A stretch of 64,000 bases of DNA from PFJX01 sp964466195 (GCA_964466195.1 CAYXMQ010000002.1:1-64000), one strand, 5' to 3'; positions 1-8,815 are shown, counted from the stretch's first letter. Numbers and translations: made by a program. Notes: a model not told the origin generated them from the letters alone.

Positions 1-1
1 C

Positions 2-124
2 CAAGCTTGCTCAGGCTCGGTGGATCAGCACAGATGGGCGGGTTGGACGCTTACGAAAGACCGGGCGTTTGGAAAGTTCGTGCGTTCCGTCACCAAAGCC
101 AAGGGAAGGCAGAATAAGGACTAG
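2..124 (+). CDS. C-terminal end of an unidentified protein (partial)
   Basis: An open frame enters from the left edge and stops with TAG. The 40 residues end in a Lys/Arg-rich tail (KFVRSVTKAKGRQNKD), the look of a real protein terminus. There is no recognisable domain. It could be a chance open frame, since no start is visible. Confidence 0.3.
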   Translation, partial: QACSGSVDQHRWAGWTLTKDRAFGKFVRSVTKAKGRQNKD

Positions 125-489
125 GACAGAGGCAAAGTTCGCTAGCCATATTGACGTTTCTCGGCAGACCGGGAAACGTCTCTTGTCCCAAGCGCAGGAC
201 TGTGTGTCCGCTTTTTGTATTGATGAATATCCGCTTTGGGTCGGATGCCGAAATTCGATGCCACGCGAAGCGGTCACCCGAGAACGGCTGCAATCAGGTG
301 AAGGCGGGTGGCCGTTGCCATCCGGACAATCCCGGATCGAGATGTTGTTTGGTTGAAGACCCTTTGCAAAGTCTGTTGTGCCTGTGGCACCGGCAGCGTC
401 ATCAGCAACCCCTGCCAAACCCGATGTTCGAACTGGAATGAGCGTATCTTCGTCCAGCATGCCAACAAGTCGGACTCTGGAAGGCAAGC
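125..489. other. Intergenic stretch with no supported gene
   Basis: Several short frames overlap here on both strands, but none has a credible ribosome site, codon bias or recognisable domain. Nothing convincing was seen. Confidence 0.5.
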
Positions 490-1335
490 GTGATGACAGA
501 CTCACCCAGTGCTGACAGCGCCGAGGTTCCCTTCAACGCGCTGGTGCCTTTTCTGCTGGTTGCCTTTGGCCTGGCCTGGGGAATCCTGGCCTTGTTCATC
601 TTTCTTGATGGCCCGATGACAGCGTTGTTTGGCGCGTTGACCGGCCAGCATCCGCTGTTTTTTCTGGCGGTGTATGCACCGGCGATCGCGGCCTTCATGC
701 TTGTCCTCTACTACGCTGGCACCGCGGGCTTGCGGCGCTACCTGGCCAGGCTGTTGCTCTGGCGCTGCTCGCCGGCTTGGTATGCCTTTTTGATTATGGG
801 TATTCCACTGCTATTTTTCGGCGGGTCGGCAATGAAGGGAAACCTTTTTGCCGAGCCGTTTCCGTTTTCTTCATTTCAGGCGTTGGGCGCTGCGATGCTG
901 TTCATGGCCATCAAGGGCCCGGTCGAGGAGTTTGGCTGGCGCGGGCTGGCCTTGCCGCTGCTGCAGCGGAAAATGGCGCCGATATGGGCGGGACTGATTC
1001 TTGGCGTCATCTGGGGCTTGTGGCACTTTCCGGCATTCCTGTTGAGCGGAACGCCGCAAAGCGCCTGGTCGTTCACCCCGTTTTTTATCGGCTCGGTTGC
1101 CGTCAGCGTGATCGTGACGCAATTATTCAACGCCTCGCGCGGCAGCATCCTGCTCTCTGCGTTGTTTCATTTTCAGCTTGTCAATCCCGTCTGGCCCGAT
1201 GCGCAGCCTTACGACACGCTATTTTTTGTCGCTGCGGCGCTCATAGTTGTCTGGTTCAATCGAGAGGCTATGCTCAAGAAAAACGGGGGCATGACGGAGG
1301 TCATTCCTCAAACCGATCTGACGAGCCGTCCATGA
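490..1335 (+). CDS. CPBP-family intramembrane metalloprotease (CAAX protease-like)
   Basis: This 281-residue membrane protein has about seven to eight hydrophobic segments. It carries the CPBP/Abi signature: a Glu-Glu pair in PVEEFGWRG (about residue 140), then a His in LWHFP and another in LFHFQ, the expected metal/active-site residues. The family includes CAAX prenyl proteases and bacteriocin-immunity proteins, and the substrate here is unknown. It starts with GTG directly followed by ATG, so the true start may be 493. The nitroreductase-like gene follows 40 bp downstream on the same strand. Confidence 0.85.
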   Translation: MMTDSPSADSAEVPFNALVPFLLVAFGLAWGILALFIFLDGPMTALFGALTGQHPLFFLAVYAPAIAAFMLVLYYAGTAGLRRYLARLLLWRCSPAWYAFLIMGIPLLFFGGSAMKGNLFAEPFPFSSFQALGAAMLFMAIKGPVEEFGWRGLALPLLQRKMAPIWAGLILGVIWGLWHFPAFLLSGTPQSAWSFTPFFIGSVAVSVIVTQLFNASRGSILLSALFHFQLVNPVWPDAQPYDTLFFVAAALIVVWFNREAMLKKNGGMTEVIPQTDLTSRP

Positions 1336-1375
1336 ACTGCAAGGTTGTAGGTTATCAAAATTGAGGCGTTGAGCC

Positions 1376-2482
1376 GTGGTCACGCGCAGACAATTCACCC
1401 TTGCCGCACTCGCTTCCGGAACTGGACTTGCGACCTTGTCCGCGTGCTCATCCGGAGCCGGCGCCATGAATTACGACGCGGCGGTGCAAGACACCTGGCG
1501 CCACAGCAAGGGCGAGGCTGGCGAGAAGCCTGCGCTGCTGCGCGAACTGGTGCGCTACGCGACTTTGGCGCCATCGAGTCACAACACCCAATGCTGGAAA
1601 TTTCGCATCGAAGAGGCCGCCATATCGATACTGCCGGATCTTGCCCGCAGATGTCCCGCGGTCGATCCGGATGACCACCACCTCTTCGTTTCGCTGGGCT
1701 GCGCCGCCGAAAACCTGATTCAAGCGGCCTTGGCACATGGCCTGATGGGACATGCCAACTTCGATGCCGCTGGCGGTAACGCCCTGCGCATCTCGCTGGA
1801 GTCGACTCGCGCGGTCGCTTCCAGCCTGTTTCAGGCCATACCTGAACGTCAAACCACCCGGGGCGAATACGACAGAAAGCCGCTCTCGCGGCAGGAACTT
1901 GAACTGCTTGAGAAGGCGGGCAGCGGAAACGGCGTTCGCTTGATCATCCTCACCGAACCAGCCGTCATGGAGAACGTGCTGGAGTATGTCGTTCAAGGCA
2001 ATACAACCCAGATGAACGATCCCGCTTTCGTTGAAGAACTGAAACACTGGATTCGATTCAACGGCGACGAAGCCGTGCGCATGGGCGATGGCCTCTACGC
2101 GGCATCGTCAGGCAATCCGTCGTTGCCGCCGTGGTTGGGCCGCCGGCTATTCGACCTGTTCTTCACGCCAAAATCCGAAAACGACAAGTACGCGAAGCAG
2201 GTGCGAAGTTCAGCCGGCATCGCGGTCTTCGTCGCTGATCAAGCCAACCCCACTGCGTGGCTCGAAGTCGGCCGCAGCTGCCAGCGCTTTGCACTGCAGT
2301 CGGCGGCACTGGGGATTCGCAATGCGTTTCTCAACCAGCCGGTGGAGGTGGCGACTTTGCGGCCGCAGTTTGCGTCGTTCCTGGGCATAGGCGAACGCAG
2401 ACCGGATCTGGTGGTTCGCTTCGGTCGCGGCCCGAAACTGCCGGCCTCGCTGCGACGGCCGGTGGAGGACGTGCTGGTTTGA
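1376..2482 (+). CDS. Acg-like FMN-dependent nitroreductase family protein, Tat/lipoprotein signal
   Basis: The 368-residue protein starts with GTG after a GAGG-like ribosome site. Its N-terminus carries a twin-arginine motif (TRRQF), a hydrophobic stretch and a lipobox-like LSAC, suggesting export by Tat and lipid anchoring. The body has Acg/nitroreductase hallmarks: LAPSSHNTQCWKF near residue 65 for FMN contacts, an internal repeat of the fold, and a C-terminal LGIR-AFLNQPVE segment. The physiological substrate is unknown. It probably forms a small operon with the membrane-protein gene 30 bp downstream. Confidence 0.75.
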   Translation: MVTRRQFTLAALASGTGLATLSACSSGAGAMNYDAAVQDTWRHSKGEAGEKPALLRELVRYATLAPSSHNTQCWKFRIEEAAISILPDLARRCPAVDPDDHHLFVSLGCAAENLIQAALAHGLMGHANFDAAGGNALRISLESTRAVASSLFQAIPERQTTRGEYDRKPLSRQELELLEKAGSGNGVRLIILTEPAVMENVLEYVVQGNTTQMNDPAFVEELKHWIRFNGDEAVRMGDGLYAASSGNPSLPPWLGRRLFDLFFTPKSENDKYAKQVRSSAGIAVFVADQANPTAWLEVGRSCQRFALQSAALGIRNAFLNQPVEVATLRPQFASFLGIGERRPDLVVRFGRGPKLPASLRRPVEDVLV

Positions 2483-2512
2483 TTCGAAGAAACGCACGCC
2501 GCCAGTCAGCAA

Positions 2513-2938
2513 ATGAGCACGCTCCGCTTACGCACCCTCAAAGCCGGTATGGCCTACTTTTCCCTGGCGTTTGGCGCGGGCTTCGTCCTGGGGGCGATAC
2601 GTGTGACTTTCCTGGTGCCACGCCTCGGTGAACGCATCGCGGAACTCATCGAAATGCCGTTCATGCTTGTGGTCATCTTCTTGGCTGCGCGCTTCATCAC
2701 GCAACGGTTCACCTTGCCGGCGACCGCCCCGGTTCGTCTGGGCGCCGGCTTGATTGCCCTGGCCTTGCTGATCGCAGCCGAACTCCTGCTCGCCGTGGCA
2801 CTCCAGGATCAGTCTCTTGGCGACTATGTCAGCAGCCGCGATCCAGTCTCCGGAACGGTCTATCTGGCCATGCTGGTACTGTTTGCAGCGATGCCACTTC
2901 TGATCGGTCGCTGGCGGTTCGGTCACGACCCGGCCTAA
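2513..2938 (+). CDS. Four-helix integral membrane protein, unknown function
   Basis: The 141-residue protein has four predicted membrane helices (roughly residues 10-32, 46-62, 76-97 and 115-132). A conserved-looking Arg/Glu loop lies between helices 1 and 2 (RVTFLVPRLGERIAELIE). It resembles small uncharacterised membrane proteins of proteobacteria, and no catalytic motif is visible. The start ATG lacks a strong ribosome site. It lies 30 bp after the nitroreductase gene and may be co-transcribed with it. Confidence 0.65.
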   Translation: MSTLRLRTLKAGMAYFSLAFGAGFVLGAIRVTFLVPRLGERIAELIEMPFMLVVIFLAARFITQRFTLPATAPVRLGAGLIALALLIAAELLLAVALQDQSLGDYVSSRDPVSGTVYLAMLVLFAAMPLLIGRWRFGHDPA

Positions 2939-3230
2939 GGCCAACCATCACTCCATCGACTTTGCGCATCAAGCCAGGCAAGGTGGACTCAGAAGTTGAT
3001 CGACCGCTTTCCAAGTGGTCGACTGTTTCCAACAGGTCGGATGCTGTAAATCGCAACTGGTGGAAGCTGTCATTCACAAACGTCAGCTTTATGGAATCAG
3101 TGAATGGCGGCAGTGGCCGAGGCCCGGACGCCCAAGAGATCTCCGTAAATGTCTCCATCACTGCTGACAGCAGACACCCGTCAGCCGGGGGTTCGTACCT
3201 AGCATAAGTGTCTGCTTCGTCCGAAAAAAA
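2939..3230. other. Intergenic stretch with no supported gene
   Basis: Short frames exist on both strands, but none has a ribosome site or a recognisable family. The interval lies between the plus-strand membrane-protein gene and the terminator of the minus-strand nifS operon. Confidence 0.5.
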
Positions 3231-3256
3231 GCCCGCCCTCCATGCAGAGGGCGGGC
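3224..3256 (-). terminator. Rho-independent terminator of iscA-nifU-nifS
   Basis: A perfect 10-bp inverted repeat (GCCCGCCCTC and GAGGGCGGGC, 3231-3256) with a 6-nt loop is followed on the minus strand by seven Ts. It lies 47 bp past the nifS stop codon. Confidence 0.9.
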
Positions 3257-3302
3257 AACTCACCTGGTGCCAGGAAAGCGCACGTGGAGGAACTCGATTG
3301 GT

Positions 3303-4523
3303 TTACGCGTACACCGGCGCGAACGCTTTTTCCGGGGCCGCCGCCGGGCCGCCATCGGGTCCGGTTTCGCCCCAGTAGGGCGACATCCGGCGCAGTTGCG
3401 CGATGATTTCCGGGGTGACTTCGATGACCCGGTCGACTTCCGCTTCGGTGGTGTAGCGCGACAGCGAGAAGCGGGTGGTGCCGTGTGCGGCGGTGTACGG
3501 GATGCCCATCGCGCGCATGACGTGGCTGGGTTCCAGGCTGCCGGAGGTGCACGCCGAGCCGCTCGAAGCGGCGATGCCGAACTTGTTCAGCAGCAGCAGG
3601 ATGGCTTCGCCCTCGATGAACTCGAAGGCGATGTTGCTGGTGTTGGGCAGGCGGTTGTCGACATCGCCGGTGGCGAAGGCGCGCGGCACCTTGGCCAGGA
3701 TGCCGGCTTCCAGCTTGTCGCGCAGGCGCTTCACTTCGGTGTTCTCGTAGTGCATGTGCTGCAACGCCAGTTCGCAGGCCTTGCCCAGGCCGGCGATGGA
3801 AGCGGTGTTTTCGGTGCCGGCGCGGCGGCCGCGTTCCTGGTGGCCGCCTCTCAATAAAGGCCGGAAACGCACGCCGCGGCGCAGGTAGAGCACGCCGATG
3901 CCCTTGGGCGCATGCAGTTTGTGGCCGGACAGCGAGAGCATGTCGATCCGGCTGCTCTTCAGGTCGATCGGTATCTTGCCCACCGCCTGTACCGCATCGG
4001 TATGGAACAGCACGCCGGCGGCATGCGCCATTTCCGCCATTTCCAGCACCGGGAAAAAGCTGCCGGTTTCGTTGTTGGCCCACATCAGCGAGACCACGGC
4101 GACGCGCTCGGACAGCAAGCGGGCGTACTCGGCCAGATCGATGCGGCCTTTTGCGTCCACCTTCAGGTAGTGCACCGTGTAGCCTTCTTTTTCCAGATGG
4201 GCGCACAGGTTGAGGACGGCCGGATGCTCGATGCTGCTGGTGATGATCTCCTTCTTGCCCGGGTTGGCGCGCACTGCCGAAAGGATGGCGGTGGAATCGG
4301 ATTCGGTGCCGCAGGACGTGAAGATGATCTCGGAGTCGTGCTCGGCGCCGAGCAGTTCCTGAATCTGCAGGCGGGCCTTCTTGATCGCCAGTCCGACCTT
4401 GTTGCCGAAGCTGTGCATCGACGAAGGGTTGCCGAACTGTTCGGTGAAGTAAGGCAGCATGACTTCCAGCACGGCGTCGTCGACGCGAGTGGTGGCGTTG
4501 TTGTCGAGGTAGATGCCGTCCAT
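3303..4523 (-). CDS. nifS: NifS, nitrogenase-dedicated cysteine desulfurase
   Basis: NifS takes sulfur from L-cysteine, using pyridoxal phosphate, and passes it to NifU for FeS assembly. The 406-residue product has the N-terminal YLDNNATT motif, the PLP lysine at 202 in SGHK, and the active-site cysteine at 325 in SGSACTSG, the positions known from Azotobacter NifS. The frame stays open 47 codons upstream, but the ATG at 4521-4523 is chosen because AAAGGA sits correctly before it and the protein then aligns with the family. It lies 17 bp after nifU and is followed by a strong terminator. Confidence 0.97.
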   Translation of the reverse strand: MDGIYLDNNATTRVDDAVLEVMLPYFTEQFGNPSSMHSFGNKVGLAIKKARLQIQELLGAEHDSEIIFTSCGTESDSTAILSAVRANPGKKEIITSSIEHPAVLNLCAHLEKEGYTVHYLKVDAKGRIDLAEYARLLSERVAVVSLMWANNETGSFFPVLEMAEMAHAAGVLFHTDAVQAVGKIPIDLKSSRIDMLSLSGHKLHAPKGIGVLYLRRGVRFRPLLRGGHQERGRRAGTENTASIAGLGKACELALQHMHYENTEVKRLRDKLEAGILAKVPRAFATGDVDNRLPNTSNIAFEFIEGEAILLLLNKFGIAASSGSACTSGSLEPSHVMRAMGIPYTAAHGTTRFSLSRYTTEAEVDRVIEVTPEIIAQLRRMSPYWGETGPDGGPAAAPEKAFAPVYA

Positions 4524-4540
4524 GGTGATGTCCTTTCCGG

Positions 4541-5434
4541 TTACGGGTGGCTGGCCGCGCGCGCCAGCGACCCGGCGCGGCTGGGCACGATCTTGACGAA
4601 CTCGCCGAGGTCCTCCATCAGCTTCTGCTGGATGCCCTGCAAGGTCAGGGCTTCCATCTGGCAACCGGAGCAGGCGCCGGTCATGTTGACGTAGATGGTC
4701 TTGCCGTCGACATCGACCAGTTCGATGTCGCCGTGATCGCGTTGCAGTTGCGGGCGCACCGACTCCAGTACGGTTTCGATGCGCTTGATCCGTTGCAGAT
4801 TGGTCAGCTTCGTGGGCTTGGCTTCCTCCTTCAGTTCCACCGTATGCGGGTTGAACGTCTCGCCGCGCTCGGCCAGCACCTTGACCAGGATTTCTTCGAT
4901 GCCTTCATGGCACGACGAGCAGCCGCCGCCGGCCTTGGTGTAGTTGATGACGTCTTCCACGCTGGACAGGTTGTTGGCGCGCACGGTGTCCTCGATCAGC
5001 ACCGCGTCGATGGCGAAGCACTTGCAGATCAGCGCGCCTTCCTCGTGGTCGTCGCTCCAGACCTCGCCGCGATAGTTGGCGATGGCGGCCTGCAACGCTT
5101 CGCGCCCCATCACCGAGCAATGCATCTTTTCCGGCGGCAGGCCGTCGAGGTAATCGGCGATGTCCTGGTTGCTGACCTTGAGTGCGGCGTCCAGCGTCAT
5201 GCCCTTGATGATTTCGGTCAGCGCCGAACTGGAGGCGATCGCCGAGCCGCAGCCGAACGTCTGAAAGCTGGCGTCCTGGATGGTTTCCGTGTCCGGGTCG
5301 ACCTTCAGCATCAGGCGCAACGCGTCGCCGCAATTGAGCGAGCCGACATCGCCGACCGCGTTGGCATCATCCAGCGCGCCGGCATTGCGCGGGCTGAAGA
5401 AGTGTTCCTTGACCTTGTCCGAGTAGTCCCACAT
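4541..5434 (-). CDS. nifU: NifU, nitrogenase FeS scaffold protein
   Basis: The 297-residue protein has the classical three-part NifU layout. An IscU-like N-domain carries Cys35, Cys62 and Cys106. A central Bfd-like [2Fe-2S] domain carries Cys137, Cys139, Cys172 and Cys175. A C-terminal Nfu domain carries CSGC at 255-258. It assembles [4Fe-4S] clusters with sulfur from NifS and delivers them to NifH and NifB. It lies 9 bp downstream of the IscA-type gene and 17 bp upstream of nifS, clearly one operon. Confidence 0.97.
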   Translation of the reverse strand: MWDYSDKVKEHFFSPRNAGALDDANAVGDVGSLNCGDALRLMLKVDPDTETIQDASFQTFGCGSAIASSSALTEIIKGMTLDAALKVSNQDIADYLDGLPPEKMHCSVMGREALQAAIANYRGEVWSDDHEEGALICKCFAIDAVLIEDTVRANNLSSVEDVINYTKAGGGCSSCHEGIEEILVKVLAERGETFNPHTVELKEEAKPTKLTNLQRIKRIETVLESVRPQLQRDHGDIELVDVDGKTIYVNMTGACSGCQMEALTLQGIQQKLMEDLGEFVKIVPSRAGSLARAASHP

Positions 5435-5443
5435 GGCCGTTCC

Positions 5444-5767
5444 TTAAGCTGAAAATGATGAACCGCACGCGCAACTGCTGGTCGCGTTCGGATTGACGAA
5501 CTTGAAGCCGGAGCCGTTCAGGCTGTCGACGAAATCCACCGTGACGCCTTGCAGCAGCGGCGCCGAAAAGGCATCGACCAGCAGCGTGACGCCGTCCATG
5601 TCGACCACCACGTCGTCCTCGGCGCGGGCTTCCTCCAGCTTCATGCCGTACTGGAAGCCGGAACAGCCGCCGCCGGAGATGGCGATGCGCAAGCCGGCTA
5701 CGGGCGTGGCCGCTCCTTTGATGAAGGTGTTGATGGCAGCAAGGGCGGAAGGGGTCAGCGTGATCAT
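5444..5767 (-). CDS. iscA: IscA/HesB-type FeS assembly protein of the nif cluster
   Basis: This 107-residue A-type carrier has the three conserved cysteines (GGCSGFQYG near residue 35 and SSCACG near residue 99). It probably carries iron or FeS clusters for nitrogenase proteins and corresponds to the IscA-nif protein encoded before nifU in Azotobacter. The frame is open far upstream, but the ATG at 5765-5767 has an AGGAG ribosome site 7 nt away and gives the normal family length. A sigma-54 element lies about 54 bp upstream. Confidence 0.93.
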   Translation of the reverse strand: MITLTPSALAAINTFIKGAATPVAGLRIAISGGGCSGFQYGMKLEEARAEDDVVVDMDGVTLLVDAFSAPLLQGVTVDFVDSLNGSGFKFVNPNATSSCACGSSFSA

Positions 5768-5820
5768 GGCGTGCTCCTGTCGAGGTGTCGGGGTGTCGGG
5801 GTGTCGATAGACAGCTAGTC

Positions 5821-5835
5821 GCAAGCCCCATGCCA
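5821..5835 (-). promoter_or_regulatory. Sigma-54 promoter of iscA-nifUS
   Basis: The minus strand reads TGGCATGGGGCTTGC, a match to TGGCAC-N5-TTGC with correct spacing of the -24 GG and -12 GC. It lies 54 bp before the iscA start and about 95 bp from a NifA-type site. Confidence 0.8.
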
Positions 5836-5929
5836 GACCGCGATGCAGCTGCAAGCCGTTGTTAATAAAGGCGACGCCTGCCGGGATCGGGGTCGCCCCG
5901 ATGTATGGAGTCGGCCTCTGGCGGGGGCT

Positions 5930-5945
5930 TGTAGGCTTTGCGACA
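5930..5945. promoter_or_regulatory. NifA upstream activator site shared by iscA-nifUS and nifF
   Basis: A perfect TGT-N10-ACA lies between the two divergent sigma-54 elements, about 95 bp from the iscA promoter and 136 bp from the nifF promoter. Both distances suit DNA-looping activation. Confidence 0.75.
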
Positions 5946-6080
5946 GGCGGCTGACCGGTCTTGCCCGCACGCCGAAAGGGATGGCGGCAAAGGGAATCTC
6001 CTTTGCAAAACAGGGGATTCCGATTCCAGCCGCCGCCACTGCCGGCGCGAAAACAACCTTTTGCACAGCGGTGGGCAGCC

Positions 6081-6095
6081 TGGCCCGACTCTTGC
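6081..6095 (+). promoter_or_regulatory. Sigma-54 promoter of nifF
   Basis: TGGCCCGACTCTTGC followed by T matches TGGCACG-N4-TTGCT with one substitution in the -24 region. It lies 38 bp before the flavodoxin ATG. Confidence 0.75.
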
Positions 6096-6133
6096 TGGCT
6101 CCGTGGCATCCGCCACACGCAAAGGAAACCGCC

Positions 6134-6685
6134 ATGTCCCCCGACGCCCGACCCCGTATCGGCCTGTTTTTTGGCAGCAGCAGCGGCAACACCCGCCGCA
6201 TCGCCAAGCTGATCAAGAAGCGCTACGACGACGCCACCATGGCCGAGGCGCTCAACGTCAACAAGGCCACGCCTGAATTGGTCGCCCGCTATGACTACCT
6301 GATCCTCGGCACGCCGACGCTGGGCGAAGGCAGCCTGCCCGGCCTCGAAACCGATTGCCAGCAGACCAGCTGGGCCGAGTTCCTGCCGCAGTTGCAGGAT
6401 GTCGATTTCACCGGCAAGACCGTCGCCCTCTACGGTCTGGGCGACCAGCAGAAATACGCCGAGAACTTCGTCGATGCGCTCGGCCTGCTGTACGAATTCG
6501 TCAGCGCGCGCGGCGCCCGCGTAGTCGGCGCCTGGCCCTGCGACGGCTATGACTTCATCGCCTCGAAAGCGGAGAAAGACGGTGAATTCGTCGGCCTGGC
6601 GCTGGATCAGGACAATCAGAAGCAGCTCAGCGACGAACGTCTGGCAACCTGGTTGCGCCTGATCGCCGGGGAGTTCGGGTTGTAA
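6134..6685 (+). CDS. nifF: NifF-type flavodoxin
   Basis: The 183-residue long-chain flavodoxin begins with the FMN phosphate-binding loop (GLFFGSSSGNTRRIA) and carries the LGTPTLGEG and LYGLGDQ loops that contact the isoalloxazine ring. It would donate low-potential electrons to NifH. The ATG at 6134 follows AAAGGA at proper spacing; an upstream extension is open but unlike flavodoxins. The adjacent sigma-54 element and NifA site, and divergence from iscA-nifUS, support a nitrogen-fixation role over a housekeeping one. Confidence 0.92.
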   Translation: MSPDARPRIGLFFGSSSGNTRRIAKLIKKRYDDATMAEALNVNKATPELVARYDYLILGTPTLGEGSLPGLETDCQQTSWAEFLPQLQDVDFTGKTVALYGLGDQQKYAENFVDALGLLYEFVSARGARVVGAWPCDGYDFIASKAEKDGEFVGLALDQDNQKQLSDERLATWLRLIAGEFGL

Positions 6686-6742
6686 AACCCGGCTTGCAAA
6701 ACAGGCTGCGGAGGGAGTACTGCGGCTCCTTATAATTCCGCC

Positions 6743-8149
6743 ATGCTTCCCGAGCGCCTCGCCTTCATCGACCTGGAAACCACCGGCGCCAATCCGGTGC
6801 GCGACCGCATCACCGAAATCGGCGTAGTGGAAGTGGACGCTGACCGGGTCAGCCGCTGGCACACGCTGGTCAACCCGGAACGGCCCATTCCCCAGTTCAT
6901 CCAGCAACTCACCGGCATCAACGACGCGATGGTGGCGGCCGCCCCGACCTTCGCCCAGGTCGCGGAGGAACTGGCCGCGCGCCTGCACGGCCGCCTGTTC
7001 ATCGCCCACAACGCCCGCTTCGACTACGGTTTCGTCAAGCACGCATACCAGCGCCTGGGCCGCCGCTTCCAGGCCGACGTGCTGTGCACCGTGCGGCTGT
7101 CGCGCAGGCTTTATCCGGAACAGCACAAACACAACCTGGACAGCCTGATCGTCCGCCACAGCCTGCAACTGGAAGACGCCGAGCAACGCCACCGCGCCCT
7201 CGCCGATGCCGATCTGATCTGGCAGTTCTGGCATCTGTTGCGGCGGGAGCGCGGCGAGGACGCCTTGGGCGAGGCCGTCGCCCAGCAGCTCAAACGCCCC
7301 AGCCTGCCGCCGCACCTGGATGCCGCGCAGCTCGACGATCTGCCCGAATCGCCCGGCGTTTATCTGTTCCATGGCGAGAACGATCTGCTGCTCTATGTCG
7401 GCAAGAGCATCAATCTGCGCAAGCGTGTGCTGGCCCATTTCGCCGCCGACACGCGCGAATACAAGGAGATGCAACTCGCCCAGCAAGTGCGCCGCATCGA
7501 CTGGCAGGAAACGGTCGGCGAGCTCGGTGCGCTGCTGCTGGAATCGCGCCTTGTGAAGCAAGGCCTGCCGCTGCACAACCGCCGCCTGCGCCGCGCCGCC
7601 GAGCTGTGCGCCTGGCAATTGCGCGAAATCGCACCGGGCGATTTCCGCCCCCGACTGGTGAGCGGCGAAGCTGCAGACTTCGGCCGCGCGGACGATCTGT
7701 TCGGCCTCTACGCCAACCAGCGCGAAGCCAACAACAGCCTGCGCAAGATCGCCGACGCCTATGCACTCTGTTCGGTCATCCTCGGCCTGGAGAAACCCAG
7801 CCAACCCGGCCGCGCCTGCTTCGCCCATCAACTCGGCCAATGCAGGGGCGCCTGCGTCGGCAAGGAAGCCATCGGCCTGCACAGCGCCCGCCTGATGGCC
7901 GCCCTGGCCAAGCTGAAACTGAAAGCCTGGCCCTACCCCGGCCCGATCGGCCTGGTCGAACGCAACGATTTTCTCGACCAGCAGGAAGTCCACCTGGTCG
8001 ACGGCTGGCGCTATCTGGGCACGGCGAAGAGCGAGGACGAGCTGCACGCGCTGCTGGCGCAGGCCGGCCAGGCGCCGTTCGACATGGACACCTACAAACT
8101 GCTGAAGACGCAGCTAGGCAAGGGGAAGCTACGCGTGAGGAAGTTGTGA
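6743..8149 (+). CDS. Fused DEDDh 3'-5' exonuclease and UvrC-like GIY-YIG nuclease
   Basis: The 468-residue protein has an N-terminal DnaQ-like exonuclease domain (residues 5-170) with FIDLETTG for Exo I, HNARFD for Exo II and HRALADAD for Exo III. A GIY-YIG domain (about 205-290) begins with SPGVYLF and LYVGKSINLRKR, followed by a Cys-containing region (CFAHQLGQCRGACVGK). The architecture is known in proteobacteria and related to Cho/UvrC repair nucleases, suggesting DNA-repair incision plus resection. It has no obvious link to the nif genes and is followed by a RAYT locus. Confidence 0.9.
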   Translation: MLPERLAFIDLETTGANPVRDRITEIGVVEVDADRVSRWHTLVNPERPIPQFIQQLTGINDAMVAAAPTFAQVAEELAARLHGRLFIAHNARFDYGFVKHAYQRLGRRFQADVLCTVRLSRRLYPEQHKHNLDSLIVRHSLQLEDAEQRHRALADADLIWQFWHLLRRERGEDALGEAVAQQLKRPSLPPHLDAAQLDDLPESPGVYLFHGENDLLLYVGKSINLRKRVLAHFAADTREYKEMQLAQQVRRIDWQETVGELGALLLESRLVKQGLPLHNRRLRRAAELCAWQLREIAPGDFRPRLVSGEAADFGRADDLFGLYANQREANNSLRKIADAYALCSVILGLEKPSQPGRACFAHQLGQCRGACVGKEAIGLHSARLMAALAKLKLKAWPYPGPIGLVERNDFLDQQEVHLVDGWRYLGTAKSEDELHALLAQAGQAPFDMDTYKLLKTQLGKGKLRVRKL

Positions 8150-8157
8150 TTCCAAGA

Positions 8158-8187
8158 GTAGGGCGGAAAAGCGAAGCGCCTTCCGCC
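8158..8187 (+). repeat. REP palindrome 1
   Basis: A 30-bp REP starts GTAGGGCGGAAAAGCG and ends GCGCCTTCCGCC, an imperfect hairpin with the GTAG-type head. It lies 28 bp before the RAYT gene, in opposite orientation to REP 2. Confidence 0.85.
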
Positions 8188-8215
8188 GAATGCCGCGTTT
8201 CCGCACAATCGCCTA

Positions 8216-8752
8216 ATGCCCGACTACCGCCGCAACCGGGTTCCCGGCGGAACCTACTTCTTCACGGTCAACCTGCTCGAACGCAGCAACACCCTGCTGG
8301 TCAGCCGGGTAGATGCGCTGCGTGACGCCGTCAGGAAAGTGCGTACCGCGCGTCCCTTTCACATCGACGCGTGGGTCGTGTTACCCGACCACATGCACGC
8401 CGTGTGGACGCTGCCGCCCGACGACACTGACTACTCGGCGCGCTGGAAAGCAATCAAGATCGCCTTCGCCAAAGCCTTACCGAAGACCGAAAGCCTTTCT
8501 CAGGTCCGCGCCGCCAAGGGTGAACGCGGTATTTGGCAACGGCGATTCTGGGAGCACACAATCCGCGACGAGCAAGACTACGCGGCCCATATGGATTACG
8601 TCCACATCAATCCGGTGAAACATGGTTTGGTAGCCTGCGTGGCGGATTGGCCGTATTCCTCGTTTCACCGTTGGGTCGCGCAAGGTGTGTATTCCCCGGA
8701 TTGGGCTGGGCAGGGTGTTGCCGATGTGCCTGCCGGGGAACGGGGTGGTTGA
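8216..8752 (+). CDS. REP-associated tyrosine transposase (RAYT, Y1 HUH family)
   Basis: The 178-residue protein has the IS200-like fold: GGTYFFTVNL at the N-terminus, the HUH metal-binding pair in LPDHMHAVW, the GIWQRRFWEH segment, and the catalytic-tyrosine helix in DYVHINPVKHGLV. RAYTs bind and cleave REP hairpins and are thought to spread them. This gene is flanked by inverted REPs at 8158 and 8770, with more copies at 8861 and 15958-16068. Its length is normal and the motifs are intact, so it may be active. Confidence 0.93.
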   Translation: MPDYRRNRVPGGTYFFTVNLLERSNTLLVSRVDALRDAVRKVRTARPFHIDAWVVLPDHMHAVWTLPPDDTDYSARWKAIKIAFAKALPKTESLSQVRAAKGERGIWQRRFWEHTIRDEQDYAAHMDYVHINPVKHGLVACVADWPYSSFHRWVAQGVYSPDWAGQGVADVPAGERGG

Positions 8753-8769
8753 TTCAACGGTGTTCATAC

Positions 8770-8799
8770 GGCGGAAGGCGCTTCACTTTTCCGCCCTAC
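8770..8799 (-). repeat. REP palindrome 2
   Basis: The reverse-oriented copy of the 30-bp REP lies 17 bp after the RAYT stop codon. With REP 1 it forms the usual inverted flank of a RAYT gene. Confidence 0.85.
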
Positions 8800-8815
8800 A
8801 CGGGCTGCCCCCATA

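Noticed and set aside
2962..3207. Possible 81-residue plus-strand protein
   Set aside because: No ribosome site, family match or operon context.
5780..5812. Short direct repeats of GGTGTCG upstream of iscA considered as a CRISPR or operator
   Set aside because: Only three 8-bp copies without spacers, and they lie between promoter and start; too short to interpret.
5444..8047. A very long minus-strand open frame (867 codons) over nifF and the exonuclease gene
   Set aside because: Only its last 107 codons (iscA) are real. The rest is the antisense shadow of GC-rich genes on the plus strand.
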